Assembly: GCF_000515315.1 (NCBI RefSeq)
Contig: NZ_KI911562.1
Span: 248,001-312,000, forward strand
Source of the DNA: Asinibacterium sp. OR53
GTDB lineage: Bacteria; Bacteroidota; Bacteroidia; Chitinophagales; Chitinophagaceae
Direction: 5' to 3'
Length of the DNA stretch: 64,000 nucleotides
Shown in pieces: positions 32,422 to 40,313 of the stretch (position 1 is the first letter of the stretch; every line of letters starts with the position of its first letter). Both the position numbers and the translations under genes were made by a program. The notes below the pieces were generated by a model. The model searched no databases. It saw only the letters and a program-made list of their open reading frames with translations, and was not told the origin of the DNA.

Positions 32422-34170
32422 TTATTTGGGCGAACCGGCACTGTTTCTGTGGCCGGTAGCCGCTGTACCCGTGCTGCTGGTTGGTTTATTACCAGGCTTG
32501 GTGGGTGCGGGCTTACTCATATTGCCTTTGATATAATCTTTGATCTTCATCATTTCCGGGTCATTGGGAATCAGGGTCAGGATCGTATCGCATACATCCA
32601 GGGCTTTCTGATAATCTTTCAGTTTATCATTATAATAACCCATGATATAATAGTAGTTTGAAACGATACGCTTTTTATTGGCCACAGAATCTTTGTAAAG
32701 GAAGGTATTCTGCTGTTGCAAAGCTGTGAGCGCAACTCCCGGATTAGTGGTGCTATCCAGCGCTTTGGCAGCATTTACATTGAACAAATAAGGTTGCGGT
32801 TTATCGGGGAATGCAGCAATGTATTTCTGCGCGAAGGCCATGGTTTGCTCGTATTCTTTAGCCATATAAGCAGTACTGGTGAGTTTATAATAATCAAACT
32901 CACTGGGTGTTCCGCCTTTCAGCTCCATTTTTTTCTGTAACCAGCCCAGCTCTTCTTTGTACATTTTGGCTTTGCTGAAAAGTTCTGCCGCCTGGGTCAT
33001 GTAGCTGATCTTATTTTCTTTGGAAGTATCATTTGCGAGCGCTTTTTCCAGGTATGATACTGCTGTTGCTTCACTACCAGGAAACTTAGAGAATACTTTC
33101 ACAGCCAGCTCATAGTCTGTAGGTTGGATCTCGGACTGCGGTGCATTGGCAAAGAACTGCTCCAGGCGGGATTTAGCCTGCAATGAATCGCCTAACCTGT
33201 CGTAGTTATACGCATATTGCACATTCAGGCGGGGAATAGCTTTCAGGCCGGCAGAAGCTTCCAATTCTTTTTCTTTTGCAAGGCTTTCATTGTATCTGCC
33301 TGCACGGAAAAGGTATTCAGCAAGAAAGAATTCATTCTTTGGATCCTTATCAGCAGTGTTCACGAACTTATCGAGATAATCTTTTGCTTTGTTCACATCC
33401 TTATCGGAATAATAATTGTACAAAGCCAGGTATACCGGCGGGAAAGAAGGATCGATGGCGATGGCTTCGCTATAATATTGTTCCAGCAGGTCTTTATTAT
33501 TCTGACTCTGGTAAATCTTTCCTATTCTGAATTTGGCCAACGGACTCTTGGGGTCGCGGCTAGCGGCTTCTGTATAAGCTTTCACAGCTTCTCCGCCATT
33601 CTCACCACCCATTTTCTGGTAGTTGACACCTATATTAATGTAGATATCTGCATTGTTAGGATCAATGGCAGCAGCCTGCTTCAGTTTGTCTATAGCATAA
33701 GCAGGATCGCCTATTTTACTGTCTCCATCGGCATTTGCACGGCCAATCGCATCCAGGATGGCGGCATTCGGCTTGCCTTTGTTCTTACCCCTTGTTTCGG
33801 TTGAAGCAGTAATTGCCTGCTCGAATTTTTGTTTGGCAGCATTAATATCTCCACCAGACAGCAGGTCGAGGTGGGCAACGCCTACTACCAGCCAGGGATC
33901 ACTTCCAACATCCTGCAGTCCTTTCTGGTAAACAGCCCTTGCCTCTGCAATATCTTCTTTGGTAAGGTCTCTGTTACGGGAGACCAGGGATTGTCCATAC
34001 CAGTAAATCGCTTGCGGATCTTTTGGATTGGCGTCATACAGCTTCTTGAGGATGTCCCTGGCTGTGTTGTTCTTTTGGTAGTTGAGGTCCTTGATACCCT
34101 CAGCCAACTGCGCTATCACACACTGCCCAATAAGCAATGCAGTAAACAACAGTGATACGGTCTTCTTCAT
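32422..34170 (-). CDS. Exported TPR-repeat protein
   Basis: A 582-residue protein with a signal peptide (ends CVIAQ) followed by many tetratricopeptide-like helical pairs, e.g. NPKDPQAIYWYGQSL, AYAIDKLKQAAAIDPNNADI and YSEAIAIDPSFPPVYLAL. The C-terminus is rich in Pro, Thr and Ser. TPR proteins act as scaffolds; no enzyme motif is seen. It follows the PstS-like gene after 24 nt and probably belongs to its transcript. Confidence 0.82.
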   Translation of the reverse strand: MKKTVSLLFTALLIGQCVIAQLAEGIKDLNYQKNNTARDILKKLYDANPKDPQAIYWYGQSLVSRNRDLTKEDIAEARAVYQKGLQDVGSDPWLVVGVAHLDLLSGGDINAAKQKFEQAITASTETRGKNKGKPNAAILDAIGRANADGDSKIGDPAYAIDKLKQAAAIDPNNADIYINIGVNYQKMGGENGGEAVKAYTEAASRDPKSPLAKFRIGKIYQSQNNKDLLEQYYSEAIAIDPSFPPVYLALYNYYSDKDVNKAKDYLDKFVNTADKDPKNEFFLAEYLFRAGRYNESLAKEKELEASAGLKAIPRLNVQYAYNYDRLGDSLQAKSRLEQFFANAPQSEIQPTDYELAVKVFSKFPGSEATAVSYLEKALANDTSKENKISYMTQAAELFSKAKMYKEELGWLQKKMELKGGTPSEFDYYKLTSTAYMAKEYEQTMAFAQKYIAAFPDKPQPYLFNVNAAKALDSTTNPGVALTALQQQNTFLYKDSVANKKRIVSNYYYIMGYYNDKLKDYQKALDVCDTILTLIPNDPEMMKIKDYIKGNMSKPAPTKPGNKPTSSTGTAATGHRNSAGSPK

Positions 34171-34194
34171 TTGGTTTGCTTTTATATTGATTGG

Positions 34195-35115
34195 TTAATC
34201 ACTTTCTTTGATCATTCCGCGCCGTTGATCAAAACCCATTTTAGCCGGCGCCAGGAACGCTCTTCTGAAAATCAGTTGTCCTCTTTCCATGCTCATGAAA
34301 TTCATGAATCCTGTTCCGAGTCCAGCTGCATTCTCTTTCAGTATATAATACAAGGGGCGTGCCAACGGATATTCGCCATGCGTAATGCTGGCCTGTGAAG
34401 GTTTTGTGAAAAGATCTCTTTCTTTACACAACACACATTCTACCAAACCCAGCCTGATCGTTTTCAGGTATTCCACCTGTTTAGGATCATATCCATCCCC
34501 CACCCAACTCTGTCCAACAAAACCTACCACATCACTTCTTTTAGATACGAGATCTATTACAGCCTGGCTGCCTTGTGCAGCTACTACATTCGCACCAAAA
34601 GAGGCGCCCTTCAAAATACTGTCCTGTAAAAAACGCACGGTACTGGTAGCATTCTCTCCATCCATCACCGCCGTTAATTTTTCTTTTCCGCTCAATATAT
34701 CTTTCAGTCTCGCCATCGTAAACACACTGTCTTCCGATGCACGGTTAATGATCACAGCTACTGCATCATAAGCCAGTGGTGCGAACTGTGGCTTGAATGA
34801 CAATTTATCTCCATAATAAGCCTGCTCCTTTTCTGTCAATCCCCTTGCTACAATGATCATCCGCGTACTATCTGACTGCAAATCCCTGAAACAAGCTGCT
34901 TCTGGCTTGTACGATACATTGATCTTTGTGTTAGGGAATGATGCGTGATACACCCTTAACTGCTCTTCAATGACCGGTTTAAAACTTTCATCCACGCTGA
35001 TATTGATCGTTCCCTGTTCGGGGGTATCTCTTGTATCTGCTCCCGGCCTGGATTTACAACCTGCCCCTGTCAGCATCAACAACAAACAACCAGCGTATAT
35101 CAATCCTTTCTTCAT
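34195..35115 (-). CDS. PstS-like phosphate-binding lipoprotein
   Basis: A 306-residue lipoprotein with a classic lipobox (TGAGC, Cys20). The mature part resembles periplasmic binding proteins of the PBP-like/PstS type (DLVSKRSDVVGFVGQSWVGD near residue 200, and a terminal ARPLYYILK motif). In Bacteroidota such genes accompany ExbB/ExbD/TonB systems rather than phosphate ABC transporters; no pstCAB is near. So the ligand is uncertain. It lies 3 nt after the small membrane protein gene. Confidence 0.8.
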   Translation of the reverse strand: MKKGLIYAGCLLLMLTGAGCKSRPGADTRDTPEQGTINISVDESFKPVIEEQLRVYHASFPNTKINVSYKPEAACFRDLQSDSTRMIIVARGLTEKEQAYYGDKLSFKPQFAPLAYDAVAVIINRASEDSVFTMARLKDILSGKEKLTAVMDGENATSTVRFLQDSILKGASFGANVVAAQGSQAVIDLVSKRSDVVGFVGQSWVGDGYDPKQVEYLKTIRLGLVECVLCKERDLFTKPSQASITHGEYPLARPLYYILKENAAGLGTGFMNFMSMERGQLIFRRAFLAPAKMGFDQRRGMIKESD

Positions 35116-35118
35116 CTA

Positions 35119-35352
35119 CTAATAATCATTCTTGAATCCCCTGTACAACCGGAACCCCCCATACAGCAGGCAGAGCCCGCCGAAGAGATACCGGAACGTG
35201 TTATCAATTCCCAAAAATTGCTCAATGTTGAATTTAGCCGCCCCCAGCATCACTACAGCCATTCCAAGAATCAATAGGGCCATTGTAAAGTCATAAATAC
35301 GACGCATCAAAGTATAACTTTTACGTCGTTTATCTCTCAGCTCGTTCTCCAT
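35119..35352 (-). CDS. Small two-helix membrane protein
   Basis: A 77-residue protein with a basic N-terminus (MENELRDKRRKSYTLMRR), and two hydrophobic segments (FTMALLILGMAVVMLGAA and YLFGGLCLLYGGFRLY). No family function is recognised by me. Three nucleotides separate it from the PstS-like gene, so the two are surely co-transcribed with the TPR gene. In related genomes this trio usually follows exbB, exbD and tonB; here the upstream neighbour is divergent. Confidence 0.75.
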   Translation of the reverse strand: MENELRDKRRKSYTLMRRIYDFTMALLILGMAVVMLGAAKFNIEQFLGIDNTFRYLFGGLCLLYGGFRLYRGFKNDY

Positions 35353-35534
35353 TTAACAAAAAGTTGAACCCAGGGGCGGGCAATTTAGTTAATAATTGTA
35401 TTCGCTACACATTAAAAAATCATGCATTTTTCGAAAACCCGCATTTCATTATTAAGATGCAGGGGGCCAGCATTTTCCATAATGCATATAATCTCATGTC
35501 TGTCTGCCACAGAGCCAGATTGGCCGCAGCCTAT

Positions 35535-35542
35535 TATCTTTG
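35535..35542 (+). promoter_or_regulatory. -7 box placed 4 nt before the phosphatase ATG
   Basis: TATCTTTG at 35535-35542 is followed by 4 nt and the ATG at 35547. With a transcription start about 5-7 nt after the box, the mRNA would be leaderless. The spacing is identical to that ahead of rlmN. Confidence 0.55.
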
Positions 35543-35546
35543 TGCT

Positions 35547-36017
35547 ATGAAGATACTGATGATATGCCTGGGTAATATTTGCCGTAGTCCGCTCGCAGAA
35601 GGTATTTTGCAGCAGAAGGCCGATTCACGGAGTTTGCACTGGCAGATAGACAGCGCCGGCACCGCCGGGTACCATGTAGGCGAACCGCCTCATCATCTCT
35701 CGCAGAAAGTAGCGAAGCTGAACGGAGTAGACATCAGTTCCCAGCAATGCCGGCAGTTTGCTGCCGAAGACATGAATGATTTTGATCGCATCTATGTGAT
35801 GGATGCCGATAATTATGCCGAAGTAAAACGTATGAGTGGTCGCTATTGGCAGCCAGGTAAAGTATCGCTGTTACTGGATGAATTGTATCCCGGCGAAAAG
35901 AAGAATGTACCCGACCCCTGGTATGGTACCGAAAAAGATTACCACGAAGTATTCGGGATGATAGATAAGGCCTGTGAGCAGATCATTTATAAATACGAGC
36001 CAGCATCCGTTCATTAA
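35547..36017 (+). CDS. Low-molecular-weight protein tyrosine phosphatase
   Basis: A 156-residue cytosolic phosphatase. The P-loop is C7-L-G-N-I-C-R13-S-P, and the general acid Asp123 lies in VPDPWYG, as in the arsenate-reductase/LMW-PTP fold. The ATG at 35547 gives the catalytic Cys at its usual position near residue 7; the frame upstream to 35364 is not needed. It precedes hisS by 26 nt, so both are probably on one transcript. Removal of phosphate from tyrosine (or arginine) residues is the family role; the target is unknown. Confidence 0.92.
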   Translation: MKILMICLGNICRSPLAEGILQQKADSRSLHWQIDSAGTAGYHVGEPPHHLSQKVAKLNGVDISSQQCRQFAAEDMNDFDRIYVMDADNYAEVKRMSGRYWQPGKVSLLLDELYPGEKKNVPDPWYGTEKDYHEVFGMIDKACEQIIYKYEPASVH

Positions 36018-36043
36018 TTCAACAATATTCAGATACTATTTTC

Positions 36044-37411
36044 ATGAGCAAACCGGGATTACCTCAAGGCACCAGGGATTTCAGCGCAGCCGTTGTTCGC
36101 AAGCGCCAGTATATTTTCAATACCATCCGCACCGTATTCGAGCGTTATGGCTTCCAGCCACTGGAAACGCCTGCTATGGAAAACCTCGACACACTCATGG
36201 GCAAGTATGGCGAAGAAGGGGATAAACTCATTTTCAAAATACTCAACAACGGACTGGATAATCCCGCCAAGCACGATGCAGCCAGAGCAGACTTCGAAAA
36301 AGTATTGCAGGGAAAAAACACAAAGGGCATTACTGAAAGAGCGCTTCGTTATGACCTTACTATTCCTTTTGCGCGTTATGTGGCCATGAACCATGGTCAG
36401 CTGACCATGCCTTTCAAACGATACCAGGTACAGCCGGTATGGCGTGCCGACAGGCCGCAAAAGGGCCGGTACCGCGAGTTCTACCAGTGCGATGCGGATG
36501 TGGTAGGCAGTTACAGCCTGTTGAATGAAGTAGAATTGGCCAATATCTACGCTACTGTTTTTGCGCAATTGGGCGTACGTGTTGAGATACGCATCAACAG
36601 CCGCAAAATACTGGCCGCATTAGCCGAAATATGCGGCGGGGCCGATAAAATGACCGATATCACCATTGCGATTGACAAGCTGGATAAAATTGGTATTGAA
36701 AAAGTGAAGGAAGAATTGATCCAGCGCGGATTGAATACCCAACAGGTAGCAACCATCGAAACCTACCTGAACATAGAAGGCGACAATGCCGGTAAAATAA
36801 ATCAACTGCGTTCGCTGCTGGGCAACAACACAACGGGACAAAAAGGAATTGAAGAAATCGAATACCTGCTCTCCTTTTCACAACTAACAAACAATAATTC
36901 ACCACTCACAACAGATTTCACCCTGGCCCGCGGCCTCAACTACTATACGGGTATCATTTTCGAAGTGAAGGCACTGGATGTGCAAATGGGCAGTATTGGT
37001 GGCGGTGGCCGCTACGATGATCTCACCGGCTTGTTCGGTGTACCCAATGTTCCAGGGGTGGGCATCAGTTTCGGGGTTGACCGGATTTATGATGTGATAG
37101 AAGAATTGCAACTGTTTCCCGATGCAGTTCAGGCAGGTACCCGTGTGTTATTTTTTAATTTGGGCGATGCAGAGAGCAAAGCGGCGTTTGTATTGATGCA
37201 GCAATTGAGGGAAAAAGGTATTGCGGCTGAGTTGTATCATGAAAACAGCAAATTCGATAAGCAATTTAAATATGCTGAGAAAAAGCATATCCCTTTTGCA
37301 GTGATCATTGGCAGCAAAGAACTGGAAACAGGTACTTGCGTGGTTCGTCAATTGAGCGACGGGCAACAGCAAACCATCCCCCAATCAGCGTTGGCCGGCC
37401 GTTCCTTCTAA
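36044..37411 (+). CDS. hisS: Histidine-tRNA ligase
   Basis: A 455-residue class II aminoacyl-tRNA synthetase that charges tRNA-His. Visible are motif 2 with WRADRPQKGRYREFYQCDAD, the histidine-specific LARGLNYYTG, GGGGRYDDL and GVGISFGVDRI (motif 3), and a C-terminal anticodon-binding domain. Between IEYLLSF and the LARGL motif there is an unusual linker, residues about 279-291 (SQLTNNNSPLTT), encoded at 36881-36913 by a sequence that resembles the CAACTAACAACT intergenic repeats. The core motifs are unaffected. Confidence 0.95.
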   Translation: MSKPGLPQGTRDFSAAVVRKRQYIFNTIRTVFERYGFQPLETPAMENLDTLMGKYGEEGDKLIFKILNNGLDNPAKHDAARADFEKVLQGKNTKGITERALRYDLTIPFARYVAMNHGQLTMPFKRYQVQPVWRADRPQKGRYREFYQCDADVVGSYSLLNEVELANIYATVFAQLGVRVEIRINSRKILAALAEICGGADKMTDITIAIDKLDKIGIEKVKEELIQRGLNTQQVATIETYLNIEGDNAGKINQLRSLLGNNTTGQKGIEEIEYLLSFSQLTNNNSPLTTDFTLARGLNYYTGIIFEVKALDVQMGSIGGGGRYDDLTGLFGVPNVPGVGISFGVDRIYDVIEELQLFPDAVQAGTRVLFFNLGDAESKAAFVLMQQLREKGIAAELYHENSKFDKQFKYAEKKHIPFAVIIGSKELETGTCVVRQLSDGQQQTIPQSALAGRSF

Positions 37412-37457
37412 ACTTTGGCACAATATTCGGTGGATTGGGTAGTCAATTCCTGATACC

Positions 37458-37937
37458 ATGAGAATTCCGGTCATTACTTTATGTTTCGTTGTGCTGGTTG
37501 CTGCGTGTAACCGGAAAACCGTTCCTTCCAAAAACAAAGTGCCGCCACCCACAACTACATTGCCTGGCAAACCAGCTCCACCCAATGCAACAGTGCCTCC
37601 TGCTTCAGCAGATTCCCCTGCAGTCATCAACCCGGCGATCATGGGCAGTCCCATGATCGTGATAGACGGATCGGGCAATATTGTTACCGCGAAAGACAAA
37701 CTTCCTTCTGATATCGCAGCCAAAGTGCATCTCTCCGGCTTGGCAAGGTCTTTTACGCCTGCACAAAAAAAGAACCTGGTGTACCGGTACAAGATGATCC
37801 CACCGAAAGTGCTGTATGTGCCCGAAGGGTATGTTTCGAAAAGCGCCCGCGGGAAATACATCGTTTACCGCAAAAAATTCTGGTACTGGCAAAAAGCCGA
37901 CGGGCTTTTTCATTTAGACCCTACTTATTATCAATAA
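37458..37937 (+). CDS. Hypothetical lipoprotein with proline-rich linker
   Basis: A 159-residue protein with a lipobox (VAAC, Cys17) followed by a Pro/Thr/Ala-rich stretch (residues 25-55) that probably spans or reaches across the periplasm. The C-terminal part (KNLVYRYKMIPPKVLYVPEGY and YRKKFWYWQKADGLFHLDP) is aromatic and basic and matches no family I recognise. It follows hisS by 46 nt and converges on the thiolase gene. Confidence 0.7.
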   Translation: MRIPVITLCFVVLVAACNRKTVPSKNKVPPPTTTLPGKPAPPNATVPPASADSPAVINPAIMGSPMIVIDGSGNIVTAKDKLPSDIAAKVHLSGLARSFTPAQKKNLVYRYKMIPPKVLYVPEGYVSKSARGKYIVYRKKFWYWQKADGLFHLDPTYYQ

Positions 37938-37942
37938 TCTAA

Positions 37943-39136
37943 TTACAAGCCTTCATATACAACAGCGGCCCCCTGCCCTACACCTACGCACATGGTAGCG
38001 AGCCCGTATTTCAATTCTCTCCGGTGCATCTCGTGTAATAAAGTAGCGGAAATACGTGCCCCGCTGCATCCCAGCGGGTGACCAAGCGCAATAGCACCAC
38101 CATTTACATTCACTTTGGTATGATCGAATTCCAGTTCACGCATACAGGCAATACTTTGTGAAGCGAAGGCTTCATTGAGTTCTATAAGATCGAGGTCCTT
38201 CACAGTAAGTCCCGCCCGCTGTAACGCTTTCTCCGACGCCGGTACGGGCCCAATACCCATGATGCCGGGATGCACGCCTGCAACACCCATGCTTACCACA
38301 CGCGCCAGCGGTGTGAGGTTGAATACTTTCACTGCTTCTTCGCTGGCCAGTAACACCGCAGCGGCGCCATCGTTGATGCCCGATGAATTGCCTGCCGTAA
38401 CGGTTCCGTCCTTCGCGAAAGCCGGACGCAATCCCGCCAGTTTCTCCAATGAGGTTTGCCTGGGATGCTCATCCTGCACGAACCAGTTCACCATATTATC
38501 GTTCACCATTTCTACCGCCACGATCTCATCATCCCATTTACCTGCGGCCAGTGCCGCCGCATATTTTTCCTGCGAAGCCAGCGCAAAAAGGTCCTGCTCT
38601 TCCCTGCTGATCTCCCATTCGCGGGCCACATTCTCTGCGGTCTCGCCCATACTGTAAGGATGATACATTTCGGTTAGCTTCTTATTGGTAAAGCGCCAGC
38701 CGATGGTAGTATCATAAGTTTCTGTTTTACGGCTCCAGGCCCCATCGCTCTTAGCGGTTACAAAAGGCGCGCGCGTCATACTTTCCGCGCCTCCTGCGAT
38801 ATACAACATCCCTTCATTGCACATGATGGCCCTGGATGCATCCATGATGGCCTGCAACCCGCTGGCACAAAGCCTGTTAACAGTATTGCCAGCTACGCTG
38901 ATGGGCAAGCCCGCCAGCAACGCAGCCATACGCGCCACATCGCGGTTGTCTTCACCCGCCTGGTTGGCAGCGCCGGCAATCACATCTTCTATCCTGGAAA
39001 CATCTATACCGGGATTACGGTTGATCAGGGCGGTGATCACCAGTGCCAGGAGGTCATCGGGCCTGGTGGCACTCAATCTTCCGCCATAACGGCCAATGGG
39101 TGTTCTTACCGCATCTATTACATAACAGGTTTGCAT
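37943..39136 (-). CDS. Thiolase, 3-oxoadipyl-CoA/acetyl-CoA C-acyltransferase type
   Basis: A 397-residue thiolase that cleaves 3-oxoacyl-CoA with CoA. Catalytic features seen are Cys90 in NRLCASG, NEAFASQ, the GGAIALGHPLGCSGAR segment (His) and CVGVGQG (second Cys). The pattern GIGPVPASEKALQRAGL is most like PcaF/PaaJ 3-oxoadipyl-CoA thiolases, but general beta-ketothiolase activity cannot be excluded. There is no beta-oxidation or aromatic-degradation partner nearby. It is divergent from rlmN. Confidence 0.88.
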   Translation of the reverse strand: MQTCYVIDAVRTPIGRYGGRLSATRPDDLLALVITALINRNPGIDVSRIEDVIAGAANQAGEDNRDVARMAALLAGLPISVAGNTVNRLCASGLQAIMDASRAIMCNEGMLYIAGGAESMTRAPFVTAKSDGAWSRKTETYDTTIGWRFTNKKLTEMYHPYSMGETAENVAREWEISREEQDLFALASQEKYAAALAAGKWDDEIVAVEMVNDNMVNWFVQDEHPRQTSLEKLAGLRPAFAKDGTVTAGNSSGINDGAAAVLLASEEAVKVFNLTPLARVVSMGVAGVHPGIMGIGPVPASEKALQRAGLTVKDLDLIELNEAFASQSIACMRELEFDHTKVNVNGGAIALGHPLGCSGARISATLLHEMHRRELKYGLATMCVGVGQGAAVVYEGL

Positions 39137-39185
39137 ATCAAAGGGTCTTATGTTTCATTGATGCGCAAGATAGAATATGTAGCGG

Positions 39186-39193
39186 TATCTTTG
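39186..39193 (+). promoter_or_regulatory. -7 box placed 4 nt before the rlmN ATG
   Basis: TATCTTTG is followed by CAGG and the ATG at 39198. The predicted transcription start falls at or next to the start codon, so the mRNA is likely leaderless or nearly so. Confidence 0.55.
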
Positions 39194-39197
39194 CAGG

Positions 39198-40241
39198 ATG
39201 GATACACAGCGGGAGAATATCAGGCACCTGGGTTTGGATGGACTGACAGCTTATTTTGAACAGATAGGCGAAAAGAAATTCCGTGTCAAACAAGTGCACG
39301 AATGGCTCTGGCAGAAGCACGCGCATAGCTTTGAGGAAATGACCAACCTGAGTAAGGACCTGCGCGCAAAGCTGGCACAGGATTTCTCATTGCCTGCCCT
39401 GCAGGTGGATGCCACCCAGTTCAGTAACGACGGTACTGTTAAAAGTCGCTTCAAAACCGTAGAAGGGCATTTGATAGAAGGTGTGCTGATACCTACCGAA
39501 GACCGTAAAACAGCCTGCGTATCGTCGCAGATCGGTTGCAGTCTCAGTTGTAAGTTCTGTGCCACCGGATATATCGAACGTAAGCGCAATCTGCACTTCG
39601 ACGAGATATACGACCAGGTGGTGCTCATCAACCAGCAAAGTCTGCAAGCTTATAACCAGAAGCTGAGCAATATTGTTTTCATGGGTATGGGCGAGCCTTT
39701 GCTCAACTATTCCAATGTAATGAAAGCCATAGAGCGCATTTCAGCGGAAGATGGATTGTTCATGAGTCCGCGGCGCATTACGGTTTCCACTGCCGGTGTT
39801 GCCAAGCAGATCAAAAAATTGGGTGATGACCAGGTGCGTTTCAAACTGGCTTTATCGCTCCATGCAGCCAATGATGCCAAGCGGAACGAGATCATGCCCA
39901 TCAACGAATCGAACAATATCAAAGCGTTGATCGAAGCCCTGAATTATTTCTACAAACAAACGGGAAATGAGATCACGCTGGAATATATTCTTTTCAAAGA
40001 CCTGAACGACAGCAAGCAGGATGCAGAAGAACTGGTGAAAGTATTCAGGCAGATTCCTGCCGACCTGGTCAATATCATCGAATACAATACCATCGATGCT
40101 TTTAAATTCACGAAGCCCGATGAAGACGATATCCAGCGTTTTATGAACATACTGGAAGCCAATCATGTGAATGCCCGGTTGAGAAGGAGTCGTGGCAGGG
40201 ACATAGACGCGGCTTGCGGACAATTGGCCAATAAAGGATAA
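39198..40241 (+). CDS. rlmN: 23S rRNA (adenine2503-C2)-methyltransferase, radical SAM
   Basis: A 347-residue radical SAM enzyme that methylates A2503 of 23S rRNA (and tRNA A37). The [4Fe-4S] ligands are Cys114, Cys118 and Cys121 (CSLSCKFC), the CxxxCxxC pattern. A catalytic Cys is expected near the C-terminus, where AACGQL appears. The N-terminal HhH-like part (VHEWLWQKHAHSF) is present. It is followed by two pseudouridine synthase genes, giving a small rRNA-modification cluster. Confidence 0.95.
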   Translation: MDTQRENIRHLGLDGLTAYFEQIGEKKFRVKQVHEWLWQKHAHSFEEMTNLSKDLRAKLAQDFSLPALQVDATQFSNDGTVKSRFKTVEGHLIEGVLIPTEDRKTACVSSQIGCSLSCKFCATGYIERKRNLHFDEIYDQVVLINQQSLQAYNQKLSNIVFMGMGEPLLNYSNVMKAIERISAEDGLFMSPRRITVSTAGVAKQIKKLGDDQVRFKLALSLHAANDAKRNEIMPINESNNIKALIEALNYFYKQTGNEITLEYILFKDLNDSKQDAEELVKVFRQIPADLVNIIEYNTIDAFKFTKPDEDDIQRFMNILEANHVNARLRRSRGRDIDAACGQLANKG

Positions 40242-40251
40242 ATAAACATAC

Positions 40252-40290
40252 CCGTCATCCCAAGCGAGCAAAGCGAGCCGAGGGACCTGT
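40252..40290. repeat. Short intergenic repeat with internal GCGAGCAAAGCGAG
   Basis: CCGTCATCCCAAGCGAGCAAAGCGAGCCGAGGGACCTGTT lies in the 72-bp gap between rlmN and the RsuA-type gene. GCGAG occurs twice around CAAA. Elements of this kind (GTCATCCC ... GAGGGACCT) are familiar as scattered repeats in Bacteroidota genomes; only one copy is in this window. Confidence 0.5.
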
Positions 40291-40313
40291 TGTAAAACAG
40301 CAAATCAATACAA

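Noticed and set aside
34195..35115. A phosphate ABC transporter operon
   Set aside because: Only the binding-protein-like lipoprotein is present; no pstC, pstA or pstB nearby.
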